From Woeseiaceae bacterium (lineage in GTDB: Bacteria; Pseudomonadota; Gammaproteobacteria; Steroidobacterales; Woeseiaceae), in the NCBI GenBank assembly GCA_021773075.1, contig JAJFKT010000014.1:1-64000 (forward strand): 64,000 bases of DNA. The letters are read 5' to 3'. Of the stretch, positions 43,445 to 51,445 are shown piece after piece. Positions within the stretch are counted from its first letter, which is position 1; the number at the start of each line of letters is the position of its first letter. Under the pieces are notes generated by a model. It had not been told where the DNA came from. It saw only the letters and a program-made list of their open reading frames with translations, and did not search any database. Made by a program: the position numbers and the translations under genes.

Positions 43445-44007
43445 TGTAAGCCCCCTGCGGATCCACTCTCAGTCACGTAGATTTTGCCAAGCATGTTGTG
43501 ATGGCCGATTCCGCAAAACTCGTTACAGATAATCGTCTGCTCACCGTCTGTATCCGGAGTGATCGTCAGGACCATTTCATAGCCGGGAATAATCTGGGTA
43601 TTGATATTCACCGGCTGCAGGGAAAAGCCATGATTCCAGTCCAATGAAGATATGTGCAGACGGTAGGTCTGGCCCTTCTCCAGTTCGAGCAACGGCCACC
43701 ACTGCCATAACCTGCCCAGCAGGTATACATCGCTGCCCGGTGGCGGCTTAACGACAGGTAATTTCGCATCCGTCTCGGTTCTTACCGTGTACTGATCGAC
43801 CATGGCTTGCGTCTTGGCCAGGTAGGCTTGCGGAGTGGTTCTATAGGCTTCGCTCGAGAGATTTTGTTTTCCATAAATGTGCCAGAACGGCATCATGAAA
43901 AACATAATCAGCGACCAGACCAGCGCAATGGCGATCCAGGTCCCTTCGACCTTGTCCAATGGTTGCTTCCACCAGACGGTTTCGGCAGGCGGTTGAATGG
44001 CGCTCAT
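43441..44007 (-). CDS. CuA-containing subunit II of the heme-copper reductase
   Basis: The protein has 188 residues. A membrane helix (about 24-45) anchors a cupredoxin domain with the CuA ligands: His in LDWNHGFSLQ, then CNEFCGIGHHNM (Cys161, Cys165, His169, Met172). It takes electrons from a cytochrome c or other carrier and passes them to the catalytic subunit, in the periplasm. Its start follows the small subunit gene by 33 nt and its stop overlaps the catalytic gene by 4 nt. NorY of sNOR clusters and subunit II of B-type oxidases share this short form, so the class cannot be told from this gene alone. Confidence 0.88.
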   Translation of the reverse strand: MSAIQPPAETVWWKQPLDKVEGTWIAIALVWSLIMFFMMPFWHIYGKQNLSSEAYRTTPQAYLAKTQAMVDQYTVRTETDAKLPVVKPPPGSDVYLLGRLWQWWPLLELEKGQTYRLHISSLDWNHGFSLQPVNINTQIIPGYEMVLTITPDTDGEQTIICNEFCGIGHHNMLGKIYVTESGSAGGLQ

Positions 44008-44040
44008 AGTGTCACCTTGTCCTTAATGCAGTGTCTGGTC

Positions 44041-44205
44041 TTACGGTGCTATCGGAATATTTACGATTTCGACAATTCCCCAAATGATGTAGAAAATCGT
44101 CGGAAAGACGACGCCTACAAACAGAAGGATGAATGGATTGTCGAGAATGCGTTGCATCGGTGGAATGCGTTCGCTCGATTGAACGTCGGATGATTCTTCA
44201 CTCAT
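44041..44205 (-). CDS. Small single-helix subunit of the heme-copper reductase
   Basis: From the ATG at 44205 the protein has 54 residues. A polar N-terminus (SEESSDVQSSERIPP) precedes one membrane helix (about 27-47, ILLFVGVVFPTIFYIIWGIV). It is the first gene of the heme-copper operon, 33 nt before subunit II. Small single-helix subunits are common in these complexes. A longer frame from 44265 is possible, but the first 20 residues look unrelated. Confidence 0.7.
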   Translation of the reverse strand: MSEESSDVQSSERIPPMQRILDNPFILLFVGVVFPTIFYIIWGIVEIVNIPIAP

Positions 44206-44351
44206 TGTCTTATGATCCCCAATCAACGGATACAGAAATACAGGGGCTACACTATTCTCAGGCAAGCCCCGGGAACACTAGGGAAACTACCTAGAGCGTT
44301 GACGGGCTTTCCGGCCTACATAAGCGGGAATTTCGGGTAAGCTGCGATCCT

Positions 44352-44960
44352 ATGAAAGCGCTCACTCTGATACTGACACTGTCGTGCCTGGCACTGGTGT
44401 CCTGCACGCCCAATCCAGGCGACACGCCAAATCCGCACGACACGAAATTTACCGCGTCGGAAATTGCAGGGGAAACCTGCGTTTTCGATACGTCGACGCA
44501 ATTACTTTGGCAAAGCAAATCGCCGGATGCCGGCCTCAACAGCGCCGCAAACACGTATTCCTGGTTTGCACCCGATGAGGACTTCGGTGAACTCGACTAT
44601 CGCGGCGTGGAGGATGGTGGCGTTTGTTACGGTAGCGCCTGTGACATCTGGCACTACGTGGAGGCGGTTAATCTGGTCGGACTGTGTGGATTCAACGACT
44701 GGCGCATGCCGAATAAGGACGAAATCTACTCCATCAGCGACCTAAGCCGGGCCGATTCTCCGCCGACCATCAACACGGCTTTTTTTCCGAACACGCGAGC
44801 GGCAGAGTACTGGACTGCCAATGACTACAGTTTTCAATGGGACGCTGCCTGGGCCTGGAATTTTGAGCTGGGCCACGACCGCGTCGACTGGAAGAAAGAA
44901 GCGAAATTCGTACGACTCGTTCGCGGTTCAGCCAGATCACTCGAATCGGTCAAAGAGTAG
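44352..44960 (+). CDS. DUF1566 (Lcl) domain lipoprotein
   Basis: The protein has 202 residues. The start ALVSCTPNPG is a lipoprotein signal with Cys18. The body has the DUF1566 pattern: FDTSTQLLWQSKS, NDWRMPNKDEIYS, TRAAEYWTAND and FVRLVRGSA, a C-type-lectin-like fold found in many secreted proteins. It is divergent from the heme-copper operon with an 146-bp gap and is followed 4 nt later by the first heme A synthase gene, so co-transcription is likely. No enzymatic role is known. Confidence 0.85.
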   Translation: MKALTLILTLSCLALVSCTPNPGDTPNPHDTKFTASEIAGETCVFDTSTQLLWQSKSPDAGLNSAANTYSWFAPDEDFGELDYRGVEDGGVCYGSACDIWHYVEAVNLVGLCGFNDWRMPNKDEIYSISDLSRADSPPTINTAFFPNTRAAEYWTANDYSFQWDAAWAWNFELGHDRVDWKKEAKFVRLVRGSARSLESVKE

Positions 44961-44964
44961 TCTC

Positions 44965-45921
44965 ATGAAGCGGCTGGCGGCGATCTCTTTATTGCTCGTG
45001 ATCACGCTGGTCTCCGTTAGCGCTTACTTGCGACTCGATAATTCCGGAATCGGATGTGCCGACTGGCCGCAGTGTTATGGCTTGATCGGCGCTCAGGACG
45101 AGACTCAGCCGACGGTCAGCAGTACCTATGAAAGACTCGCGGTCGAGGCACAACAGGCAATGTCCTGGGCAACGCCTGTGCATCGACTTGTTGCCAGTGT
45201 GCTGGGCCTGGTTGTGCTGGCCATGGCGCTGTTTTCCTTAAGACAAAAACGTGATCGACTGATCTCGTTCGTATTGCTGGGCCTGACAGTCTTTCTCGCG
45301 TGGCTCGGTATTTATTCAGGTGGTTTGCACAGCCCCGCAGTCGTGATGGGTAATCTTGGTGGCGGGTTTTCGTTGCTGGGACTGCTCGGCTGGATGACAT
45401 TTCGAGACGCATTGCCCCGCGCGAACGCGCCAGCGTCTGTGCGTAAGTGGGTTATCGCCGCACTGCTGTTGTTATGCGTGCAAATCGGACTCGGCGGCTT
45501 GACCAGCGCAAACTTCGCTGCATCTGCCTGTCAGACCCTGCCGGATTGCCACGGCGAATTCTTGCCAGGTAGTGGTCTGTCCAAAGCATTCGATTTGAGC
45601 CGTTCCCATGAAATCGGACCGACGGGTCTCGCCATTGGTGGCAGCGAGCGAGCGGATATACTCAAGGTGCATCGTATCGCCGCGCTGGTCACCGCCGTTA
45701 CTATACTGCTCGCCGGAGCGCTGGCTTTTCGGGCCAGGCTTGGTGTTGCAGCCATCATTGTGATCGCCCTGGTTGCGGCGGAATTCTCGGTCGGCATTGC
45801 AGCGATCCTGACAGACCTACCTATCAGCATAGCGGTGGCACATAACTGGCTTGCAGCGATGCTGCTACTGGGACTGATACGATTGCTGGCTCTTTGCAAT
45901 AACCGACAGGCGCTTCTCTAG
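44965..45921 (+). CDS. COX15/CtaA-family heme A synthase-like protein, first copy
   Basis: From the ATG at 44965 the protein has 318 residues and eight helices. The haem-binding His residues are in TPVHRLVASVLGL and LKVHRIAALVTA, and there is a Cys pair (GIGCADWPQCYG) near the first periplasmic loop, as in the Cys-bearing CtaA type. CtaA/COX15 oxidises haem O to haem A. It is immediately followed by a second, more typical COX15. In-frame sequence upstream of 44965 overlaps the lipoprotein gene and is not conserved. Confidence 0.85.
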   Translation: MKRLAAISLLLVITLVSVSAYLRLDNSGIGCADWPQCYGLIGAQDETQPTVSSTYERLAVEAQQAMSWATPVHRLVASVLGLVVLAMALFSLRQKRDRLISFVLLGLTVFLAWLGIYSGGLHSPAVVMGNLGGGFSLLGLLGWMTFRDALPRANAPASVRKWVIAALLLLCVQIGLGGLTSANFAASACQTLPDCHGEFLPGSGLSKAFDLSRSHEIGPTGLAIGGSERADILKVHRIAALVTAVTILLAGALAFRARLGVAAIIVIALVAAEFSVGIAAILTDLPISIAVAHNWLAAMLLLGLIRLLALCNNRQALL

Positions 45922-46953
45922 GTGAACGAATTGAAGACATCATCTTCACAAAACCGCACGGTCGCGATCTGGCTGTTGATCTGCTGCGGGCTTGTTTTTG
46001 CGATGGTGGTATTGGGCGGCTTCACGCGGCTGACCGGTTCCGGCCTGTCAATGGTCGACTGGCGCCCTCTGATGGGATGGTTACCGCCTGGCACCGACGC
46101 CGAGTGGCAGCGAGTATTTGACCTGTACCAGCAATCGCCAGAGTTTCTGAAGGTGAATACGCATATGGACGTTGAGGCGTTCAAGGGCATCTTTTGGTTG
46201 GAGTTTCTACATCGCCTGCTCGGTCGAACAATCGGCATTGTTTTCTTCCTGCCGTTCGTATTTTTCTTTGCGAAGCGCTATATCCGACCTTCCGAATGGC
46301 CGAAATACCTGTTGATGTTCGTGCTCGGTGGCCTGCAAGGTGTGCTTGGCTGGTACATGGTCAAGAGTGGCTTGGTCGATATCCCCCACGTCAGCCAATA
46401 TCGTTTGACAGCGCACCTCGTCGCGGCATTCATTATTTACGCCTACATGTTCTGGGTAGCGATGTCGCTGTTATTTCCGGCCTCTGGCGACACCAAACAC
46501 CGGTGGTATCGCAAGTCGCTGGCCCTCACGGTGTTGACGTCAGTCACCATTATTTCCGGCGGTTTTGTTGCTGGCCTGAAGGCCGGCAAAATCTACAACA
46601 CATTTCCGATGATGGGTGACTACTGGGTGCCGCCGGGTGCCATGGCGCTCGAGCCATTCTGGCGAAACTTTTTCGACAATATGACCACGGTGCAACTGGA
46701 TCACCGCGTGCTCGCGATTAGTACACTGGTCGCAGTTGTTATCTTCTGGATTAAAGCACGCAAGGCGGATTTGCCAGCACGCAGTCGGCCCGCGCTTAAT
46801 GCTCTGCTACACACTGCCGTGTTACAGGTCATTCTCGGCATCACGACCTTGCTGATGTCTGTCCCCGTAATTCTCGGCGCTGCGCACCAGGCAGTCGCCA
46901 TGTTGCTGTTCACCGTTTCTTTTTACATCCTGCATAGCTTGAGGCGAGTCTGA
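45922..46953 (+). CDS. ctaA: Heme A synthase (COX15/CtaA)
   Basis: The protein has 343 residues from a GTG directly after the previous stop. It has eight helices, the start GGFTRLTGSGLSMVDWRP (a hallmark of COX15 Type 2), EFLHRLLGRTIG and LDHRVLAIST with the haem histidines, and GAAHQAVAMLL near the end. It converts haem O into haem A for aa3- or ba3-type terminal oxidases. Its partner ctaB (haem O synthase) is not in the window. It overlaps hemN by one base, so haem supply is one operon here. Confidence 0.92.
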   Translation: MNELKTSSSQNRTVAIWLLICCGLVFAMVVLGGFTRLTGSGLSMVDWRPLMGWLPPGTDAEWQRVFDLYQQSPEFLKVNTHMDVEAFKGIFWLEFLHRLLGRTIGIVFFLPFVFFFAKRYIRPSEWPKYLLMFVLGGLQGVLGWYMVKSGLVDIPHVSQYRLTAHLVAAFIIYAYMFWVAMSLLFPASGDTKHRWYRKSLALTVLTSVTIISGGFVAGLKAGKIYNTFPMMGDYWVPPGAMALEPFWRNFFDNMTTVQLDHRVLAISTLVAVVIFWIKARKADLPARSRPALNALLHTAVLQVILGITTLLMSVPVILGAAHQAVAMLLFTVSFYILHSLRRV

Positions 46954-48332
46954 TGACAGTCTGTTTCGATACTGACCTTATTATTCGTTACGGCGGCCGC
47001 GGCCCTCGTTATACGTCCTACCCTACGGCGCTGCAATTCAGTGATGAGATGACCGCTGACGACTATCGTGAAAACGCGATCGCCAGCAATAGTAGCGAAC
47101 TACCGCTGTCACTTTATGTACACATCCCATTCTGCCACACGCTTTGTTACTACTGCGGCTGCAACAAAATTGTGACGCGAAATCAGGACCGCGTTGGTCG
47201 CTATATTGAAATGCTGTATCGCGAAATAGACATGCAATCCGAACTGTTCGATAAGAGCCGCAAGATTGAACAGCTGCATTTCGGTGGTGGAACCCCGACC
47301 TATCTTGATCAACAGCAACTTGACGACCTGATGGCGAAATTACGCAGCGCATTCACATTCGACGCAAGTGATAAGCGTGAATTCTCTATCGAAGTTGACC
47401 CACGTACGGTCGACGAATACGACATCAGGCATCTGGCCGAGCTGGGGTTTAACCGCCTGAGCTTAGGCATTCAGGATTTCGACCCGATCGTTCAGAAAGC
47501 AGTAAATCGGACGCAGACGACGGATGATGTATTGAAACTGACCTTAAGCGCACGGGATGCAGGTTTCGAATCAATCTCCTTTGATCTCATCTATGGACTA
47601 CCACACCAGACTGTCGTGAGCTTCGACAGGACATTGGATCTGGTCATCGGTATGCAGCCTGACCGACTGGCAATTTACAACTACGCCCATCTGCCGCAAA
47701 GGTTCAAAGGGCAACGCATGATCAACGATGCCGATATCCCGACACCTGAGGTGAAGCTGGATATCCTGCATCGCACCATCGACACACTGTGTGGTGCCGG
47801 CTATGAATACATCGGCATGGACCACTTCGCACTCCCGGATGATGAACTCGTCCTAGCGCGGCGCGACGGCACCCTGCAACGCAACTTCCAGGGTTATTCA
47901 ACGCATCGCGAATGTGATCTTGTCGCACTTGGCGTGAGCGCAATCGGTCATATCGGAAATGTCTTTGCACAAAGTGCCGTAACAACGATGGAATACGAGG
48001 CGTTAATCGAGAATGGTCAATTACCCATTAGCAAAGGGATTGCCGTTGATGAAGATGACCTGCTCCGAGCGGAAGTCATTCAGTCGTTGATGTGTTACGA
48101 CAAATTGTCGTTTGATGATTTCGGCAAGCAGCACGATATCGATTTCCCAAGCTACTTCGCCGACGAAATCGAACGGCTGCGACCGCTCGCCGACGACAAC
48201 TTAATTAAACTCGATCGGTCGGGCATCGAAATTACCCAGCAAGGCCGATTGTTACTGCGCAGTATTGCGATGGTGTTCGACCGCTATATCAACCAGGCGT
48301 CAAACGACAACCGATTCTCAAAAGCTATTTAA
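46953..48332 (+). CDS. hemN: Oxygen-independent coproporphyrinogen III oxidase
   Basis: The protein has 459 residues, the usual HemN size. The radical-SAM cluster motif is in HIPFCHTLCYYCGCN (Cys61, Cys65, Cys68, and the extra Cys70 of HemN), preceded by RYTSYPTA, followed by FGGGTPTYLD and the substrate segment NYAHLPQRFKGQR. It decarboxylates coproporphyrinogen III without O2, a step of haem synthesis that supports growth at low oxygen. It shares one base (TGATG) with ctaA and its stop overlaps the convergent ilvE gene by 8 nt. Confidence 0.95.
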   Translation: MTVCFDTDLIIRYGGRGPRYTSYPTALQFSDEMTADDYRENAIASNSSELPLSLYVHIPFCHTLCYYCGCNKIVTRNQDRVGRYIEMLYREIDMQSELFDKSRKIEQLHFGGGTPTYLDQQQLDDLMAKLRSAFTFDASDKREFSIEVDPRTVDEYDIRHLAELGFNRLSLGIQDFDPIVQKAVNRTQTTDDVLKLTLSARDAGFESISFDLIYGLPHQTVVSFDRTLDLVIGMQPDRLAIYNYAHLPQRFKGQRMINDADIPTPEVKLDILHRTIDTLCGAGYEYIGMDHFALPDDELVLARRDGTLQRNFQGYSTHRECDLVALGVSAIGHIGNVFAQSAVTTMEYEALIENGQLPISKGIAVDEDDLLRAEVIQSLMCYDKLSFDDFGKQHDIDFPSYFADEIERLRPLADDNLIKLDRSGIEITQQGRLLLRSIAMVFDRYINQASNDNRFSKAI

Positions 48333-49317
48333 CTTCTGTTAGCCAAGCATGGGTATCGGGCGCCAGACCGTACTGTATGTCTTGCAGCGCCTTGCGGAGT
48401 TTCTCAACGTTCGGGCCTGCTGATCCGTCAAGCACCGGAACCTCATCACCATGAAAAACCAGCGTACCTACCGGCGACAAGCAAGCGGCTGTGCCGGAGA
48501 GCGCGGCCTCATGTGTCTTTACGAGCTCCAGGAGTTCGTCGACGGATATATTCCGCTCATTGATCCGGTAGCCATTGTCCGCGGCCAGCTTGAGCACGGA
48601 ATCGCGTGTCATTCCGTGAAGAAACGTACTGTCGAGCGGTTTGGTAATGATTTCATCATCACTGATTAAAAGGAAGTTGGCAGCGCCGGTTTCCTGTACA
48701 TCGCCTTGTGGGCAAAACAAGACCTGATCGACCCCGTATTTTTCCTTCGCGTCCAGCGTGGGGCCCAATGCCGCGGCGTAGTTTCCGCCGGTCTTGGTGC
48801 TGCCCAGTTGTTCGGTCGATCTAGCGCGTTGATCTTCAACCAGCAGCTTCAGCGTGGTTGCCCCACCCGCGAAATAGTCGCCAACAGGTGACGCCAACAC
48901 GAACAGTGTCGCTTCCGACGACGGCGCCGCCGCTGCACCGATGTTTTGCAGCGTTCCGATTAAGGTCGGTCGCAGATACAGGGAACTCGGTGGTGCCGGA
49001 ATGCTGTCCAGTTCTGCAGCGACAAGATCGGTCACCATTGCTGTCAGCATCTGTGCGTTGGGAATCGGCAAACACAGCGATGCAGCGCTTTTCTGCATGC
49101 GTGCAACGTGATCATTCAATCGATAAATTCGTGCCTTGCCGTCTTCCCAGCGATACGCTTTGAATCCCTCAAAGCAGGTGCTCGCATAGTGAAATACATG
49201 CGCTGCAGGGTGTAATGCCAATGGCGTAACCGGTTCGATAGATGCTGCTTGCCAGGCCTTGTTTTCGTAGCGAGCGATCGCAAATTGATCGCAAAATTCT
49301 GTGCCGAACTGGGCCAT
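48325..49317 (-). CDS. ilvE: Branched-chain amino acid aminotransferase
   Basis: The protein has 330 residues. Fold-type IV PLP features are clear: FEGFKAYRWEDG, SLYLRPTLIGT, GSTKTGGNYAAAL (PLP Lys), FCPQGDVQETGAANFLL, LHGMTRDSVL and SGTAACLSPVG. The length and these motifs match the BCAT type II group. It transfers the amino group between glutamate and leucine, isoleucine or valine. It stands alone: convergent with hemN and separated from the upstream XRE-cupin gene by a hairpin that looks like that gene's terminator. Confidence 0.92.
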   Translation of the reverse strand: MAQFGTEFCDQFAIARYENKAWQAASIEPVTPLALHPAAHVFHYASTCFEGFKAYRWEDGKARIYRLNDHVARMQKSAASLCLPIPNAQMLTAMVTDLVAAELDSIPAPPSSLYLRPTLIGTLQNIGAAAAPSSEATLFVLASPVGDYFAGGATTLKLLVEDQRARSTEQLGSTKTGGNYAAALGPTLDAKEKYGVDQVLFCPQGDVQETGAANFLLISDDEIITKPLDSTFLHGMTRDSVLKLAADNGYRINERNISVDELLELVKTHEAALSGTAACLSPVGTLVFHGDEVPVLDGSAGPNVEKLRKALQDIQYGLAPDTHAWLTEVK

Positions 49318-49343
49318 TATTCTAATCTCGATTAAAATTATCT

Positions 49344-49376
49344 GGGGGGCGTAACTTTGCCACTAAGTGGCCCCCA
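49344..49376 (-). terminator. Terminator hairpin after the XRE-cupin regulator
   Basis: GGGGGC (49345-49350) pairs with GCCCCC (49370-49375), and the inner ACTT/AAGT arms continue the stem. On the minus strand it is followed by ATAATTTTAAT. It lies 18 nt after the regulator's stop and 27 nt before the ilvE start, so it separates the two genes. Confidence 0.75.
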
Positions 49377-49393
49377 AATACCAGAGCCAATCG

Positions 49394-49945
49394 TTAAAAA
49401 GTCGGCGGCGTACAAGCGGAGATCAATTCACAGACGTCGTTACCGGTATTACGAAAATGGTGTGGCTGATTGCTCTTGAAATAGTAGGCGTCACCCTTTC
49501 GCAGTACTTCAGTTTGCTCACCAACTGTAATTTCCAGACGGCCGTTCAAGATGATGCCGCACTCCTCACCTTCATGAGTAATCGCGTGCTTGCCAGTGCC
49601 AGCACCCGGTTGATAACACTCCTGGATGAGTTGAATCGCACGATTGGTCAAATTCGCGCCGACCTGACGAAACGAGACGCCACCATCGGCAATCTCGGTC
49701 AATTCTGCCGCACGAAAAAAGACCCGATCGCGCACGTCGAATTCATCGCCGAAGAATTCGCCCAGACTGACGGGAAACCCATCCAGGACCTTTTTCAGCA
49801 TACTCACGGTCGGGTTCAGCTTGCCGGCCTCGATTTGCGAGATCGTCGCATTCGCGACACCGCATTGGCGCGCCAACGCACGCTGCGACATGTTGAATTG
49901 CGTACGAATAGCCTTCAGTCGCAGGCCGATATCCTCTTTCATCAC
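49394..49945 (-). CDS. XRE-cupin transcriptional regulator
   Basis: The protein has 183 residues. Residues about 5-65 are a Cro/C1-type helix-turn-helix (LKAIRTQFNMSQRALARQC, VANATISQIEAGKLNP), and residues about 100-178 form a small-ligand cupin domain (THEGEECGIILNGRLEI, GDAYYFKSNQPHHFRNTG). Such proteins (PuuR group) repress amine, putrescine or beta-alanine catabolism and are released by a metabolite. It is divergent from the aminotransferase gene, with a 24-bp palindrome at 49958-49981 in the 153-bp gap, so it probably regulates itself and that operon. Confidence 0.92.
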   Translation of the reverse strand: MMKEDIGLRLKAIRTQFNMSQRALARQCGVANATISQIEAGKLNPTVSMLKKVLDGFPVSLGEFFGDEFDVRDRVFFRAAELTEIADGGVSFRQVGANLTNRAIQLIQECYQPGAGTGKHAITHEGEECGIILNGRLEITVGEQTEVLRKGDAYYFKSNQPHHFRNTGNDVCELISACTPPTF

Positions 49946-49957
49946 CTAATCTCAGAC

Positions 49958-49981
49958 AAATGTTTACTTTAGTGAACATTT
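49958..49981. promoter_or_regulatory. Palindromic operator between the XRE-cupin regulator and the aminotransferase
   Basis: AAATGTTTAC-TTTA-GTGAACATTT is a near-perfect 24-bp palindrome (nine of ten base pairs match). It begins 13 nt upstream of the regulator's start codon, where a repressor would block its own leader or promoter, and 118 nt before the aminotransferase ATG. The TGTTTAC/GTGAACA half-sites are typical for an HTH dimer. Confidence 0.75.
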
Positions 49982-50098
49982 TGGTCCTTCTATCCAATAA
50001 AATCAACTACTTATAAATTTCTAGCTAACTAATTGTTTAACATCACTATCCGGTTGTAGAATCGTCGGTCTCTGCGAAATCAATCTGGAGCAACACGC

Positions 50099-51421
50099 AT
50101 GAGTTCAGGAAACGACAAGCTCGACGCCTACTGGATGCCGTTCACCGCGAACCGCGATTTCAAGATGAACCCGCGAGTCATAACGGGTGCGTCTGGGCAC
50201 TACTACACCAGTCAGGACGGCTCCAAACTCTACGACACGTTTTCAGGTCTCTGGACGTCGGGTGTCGGACATTGCCACCCCAAGATCGTCGAAGCCGTGC
50301 AAAAACAGGTTGCCGAGCTCGACTACTGCATGACTTTTCAGGTCACCAACAACAAAGCTATCGAGCTTGCCGAAAAAGTTACAGGCATCGCGCCGGAGGG
50401 TATAGACCATTGTTTCTTCACTAACTCCGGCTCGGAGTCTGTCGATACCGCACTCAAGATCGCGCTGGGTTACCACCGCGCCCGAGGCGAAGGCAATCGC
50501 ACCCGGCTGATCGGTCGTGAACGCGGCTATCACGGAGTCAACTTCGGTGGCATGTCGGTTGGCGGCATTGTGCCAAACCGCAAGGTATTTAGTGCAAACC
50601 TGATTCCGGGCGTAGATCACATCCGCCATACCCATGACATTAAACGCAGTGCCTTCACACGTGGGCTGCCGGAACAGGGTGCCGAGCTCGCAGATGATCT
50701 TGAGCGGCTCTGTGCATTGCACGATGGCAGTAATATCGCCGCCGTGATCGTTGAACCCGTCGCAGGATCGACCGGCATATTGCCGCCACCGGTTGCTTAT
50801 CTCAAGCGATTGCGAGAAATCTGCGACCAGCACGGAATTTTATTAATCTTCGATGAGGTCATCACGGCTTTCGGGCGACTCGGCACGGCATTCGCGGCGG
50901 ATCGTTTCGACGTAACACCCGATATCATCACCACCGCAAAAGGCTTGACCAATGGCGTAATTCCGATGGGTGCGGTTCTGGTTCGTGACTCCGTTTACGA
51001 CGCATTTATGCAAGGGCCGGAGAATATGATCGAGCTATTTCACGGCTATACCTATTCGGGCCATCCCGTCGCGGCAGCAGCCGGCCTTGCGACGATGCAG
51101 GTCTATGAAGATGAAGGAATTTTCGAGCAAGCCAATGGTCTCGAAATGCACTTCGAAGACCTTCTGCACTCATTCGCTGATCACAAACACGTGATAGACG
51201 TGCGCAACTTTGGTTTGATGGGCGCTATCGAGATGGCGCCGCGCGACGATGCCCCTGGCGCCCGTGGCGGCGAAACGCATAAAAAATGTTTCTGGGATGA
51301 AAATCATATCGTTCGAAACGGCATGGACACGCTACAGTTGTCGCCCTTCCTGAACTCAGACCCTGACGAGATGGAGCAATCATTTAACGCCATCCGTCGT
51401 GTACTCGATACGCTCGAGTAA
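50099..51421 (+). CDS. Class III (omega-amino acid:pyruvate-type) aminotransferase
   Basis: The protein has 440 residues. The start YWMPFTANRDFKMNPR is a strong signature of beta-alanine:pyruvate and related omega-aminotransferases, and the PLP lysine is in TTAKGLTNGVIPMG (about residue 284); EVITAFGRLGTAF binds the cofactor. It likely turns beta-alanine or another omega-amino acid into malonate semialdehyde, with alanine as coproduct. The mmsA-type dehydrogenase 24 nt downstream would use that product. A GGAG site lies 8 nt upstream of the ATG. Confidence 0.88.
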   Translation: MSSGNDKLDAYWMPFTANRDFKMNPRVITGASGHYYTSQDGSKLYDTFSGLWTSGVGHCHPKIVEAVQKQVAELDYCMTFQVTNNKAIELAEKVTGIAPEGIDHCFFTNSGSESVDTALKIALGYHRARGEGNRTRLIGRERGYHGVNFGGMSVGGIVPNRKVFSANLIPGVDHIRHTHDIKRSAFTRGLPEQGAELADDLERLCALHDGSNIAAVIVEPVAGSTGILPPPVAYLKRLREICDQHGILLIFDEVITAFGRLGTAFAADRFDVTPDIITTAKGLTNGVIPMGAVLVRDSVYDAFMQGPENMIELFHGYTYSGHPVAAAAGLATMQVYEDEGIFEQANGLEMHFEDLLHSFADHKHVIDVRNFGLMGAIEMAPRDDAPGARGGETHKKCFWDENHIVRNGMDTLQLSPFLNSDPDEMEQSFNAIRRVLDTLE

Positions 51422-51445
51422 ACACCGCCTCTTTTGGAGCACAAA

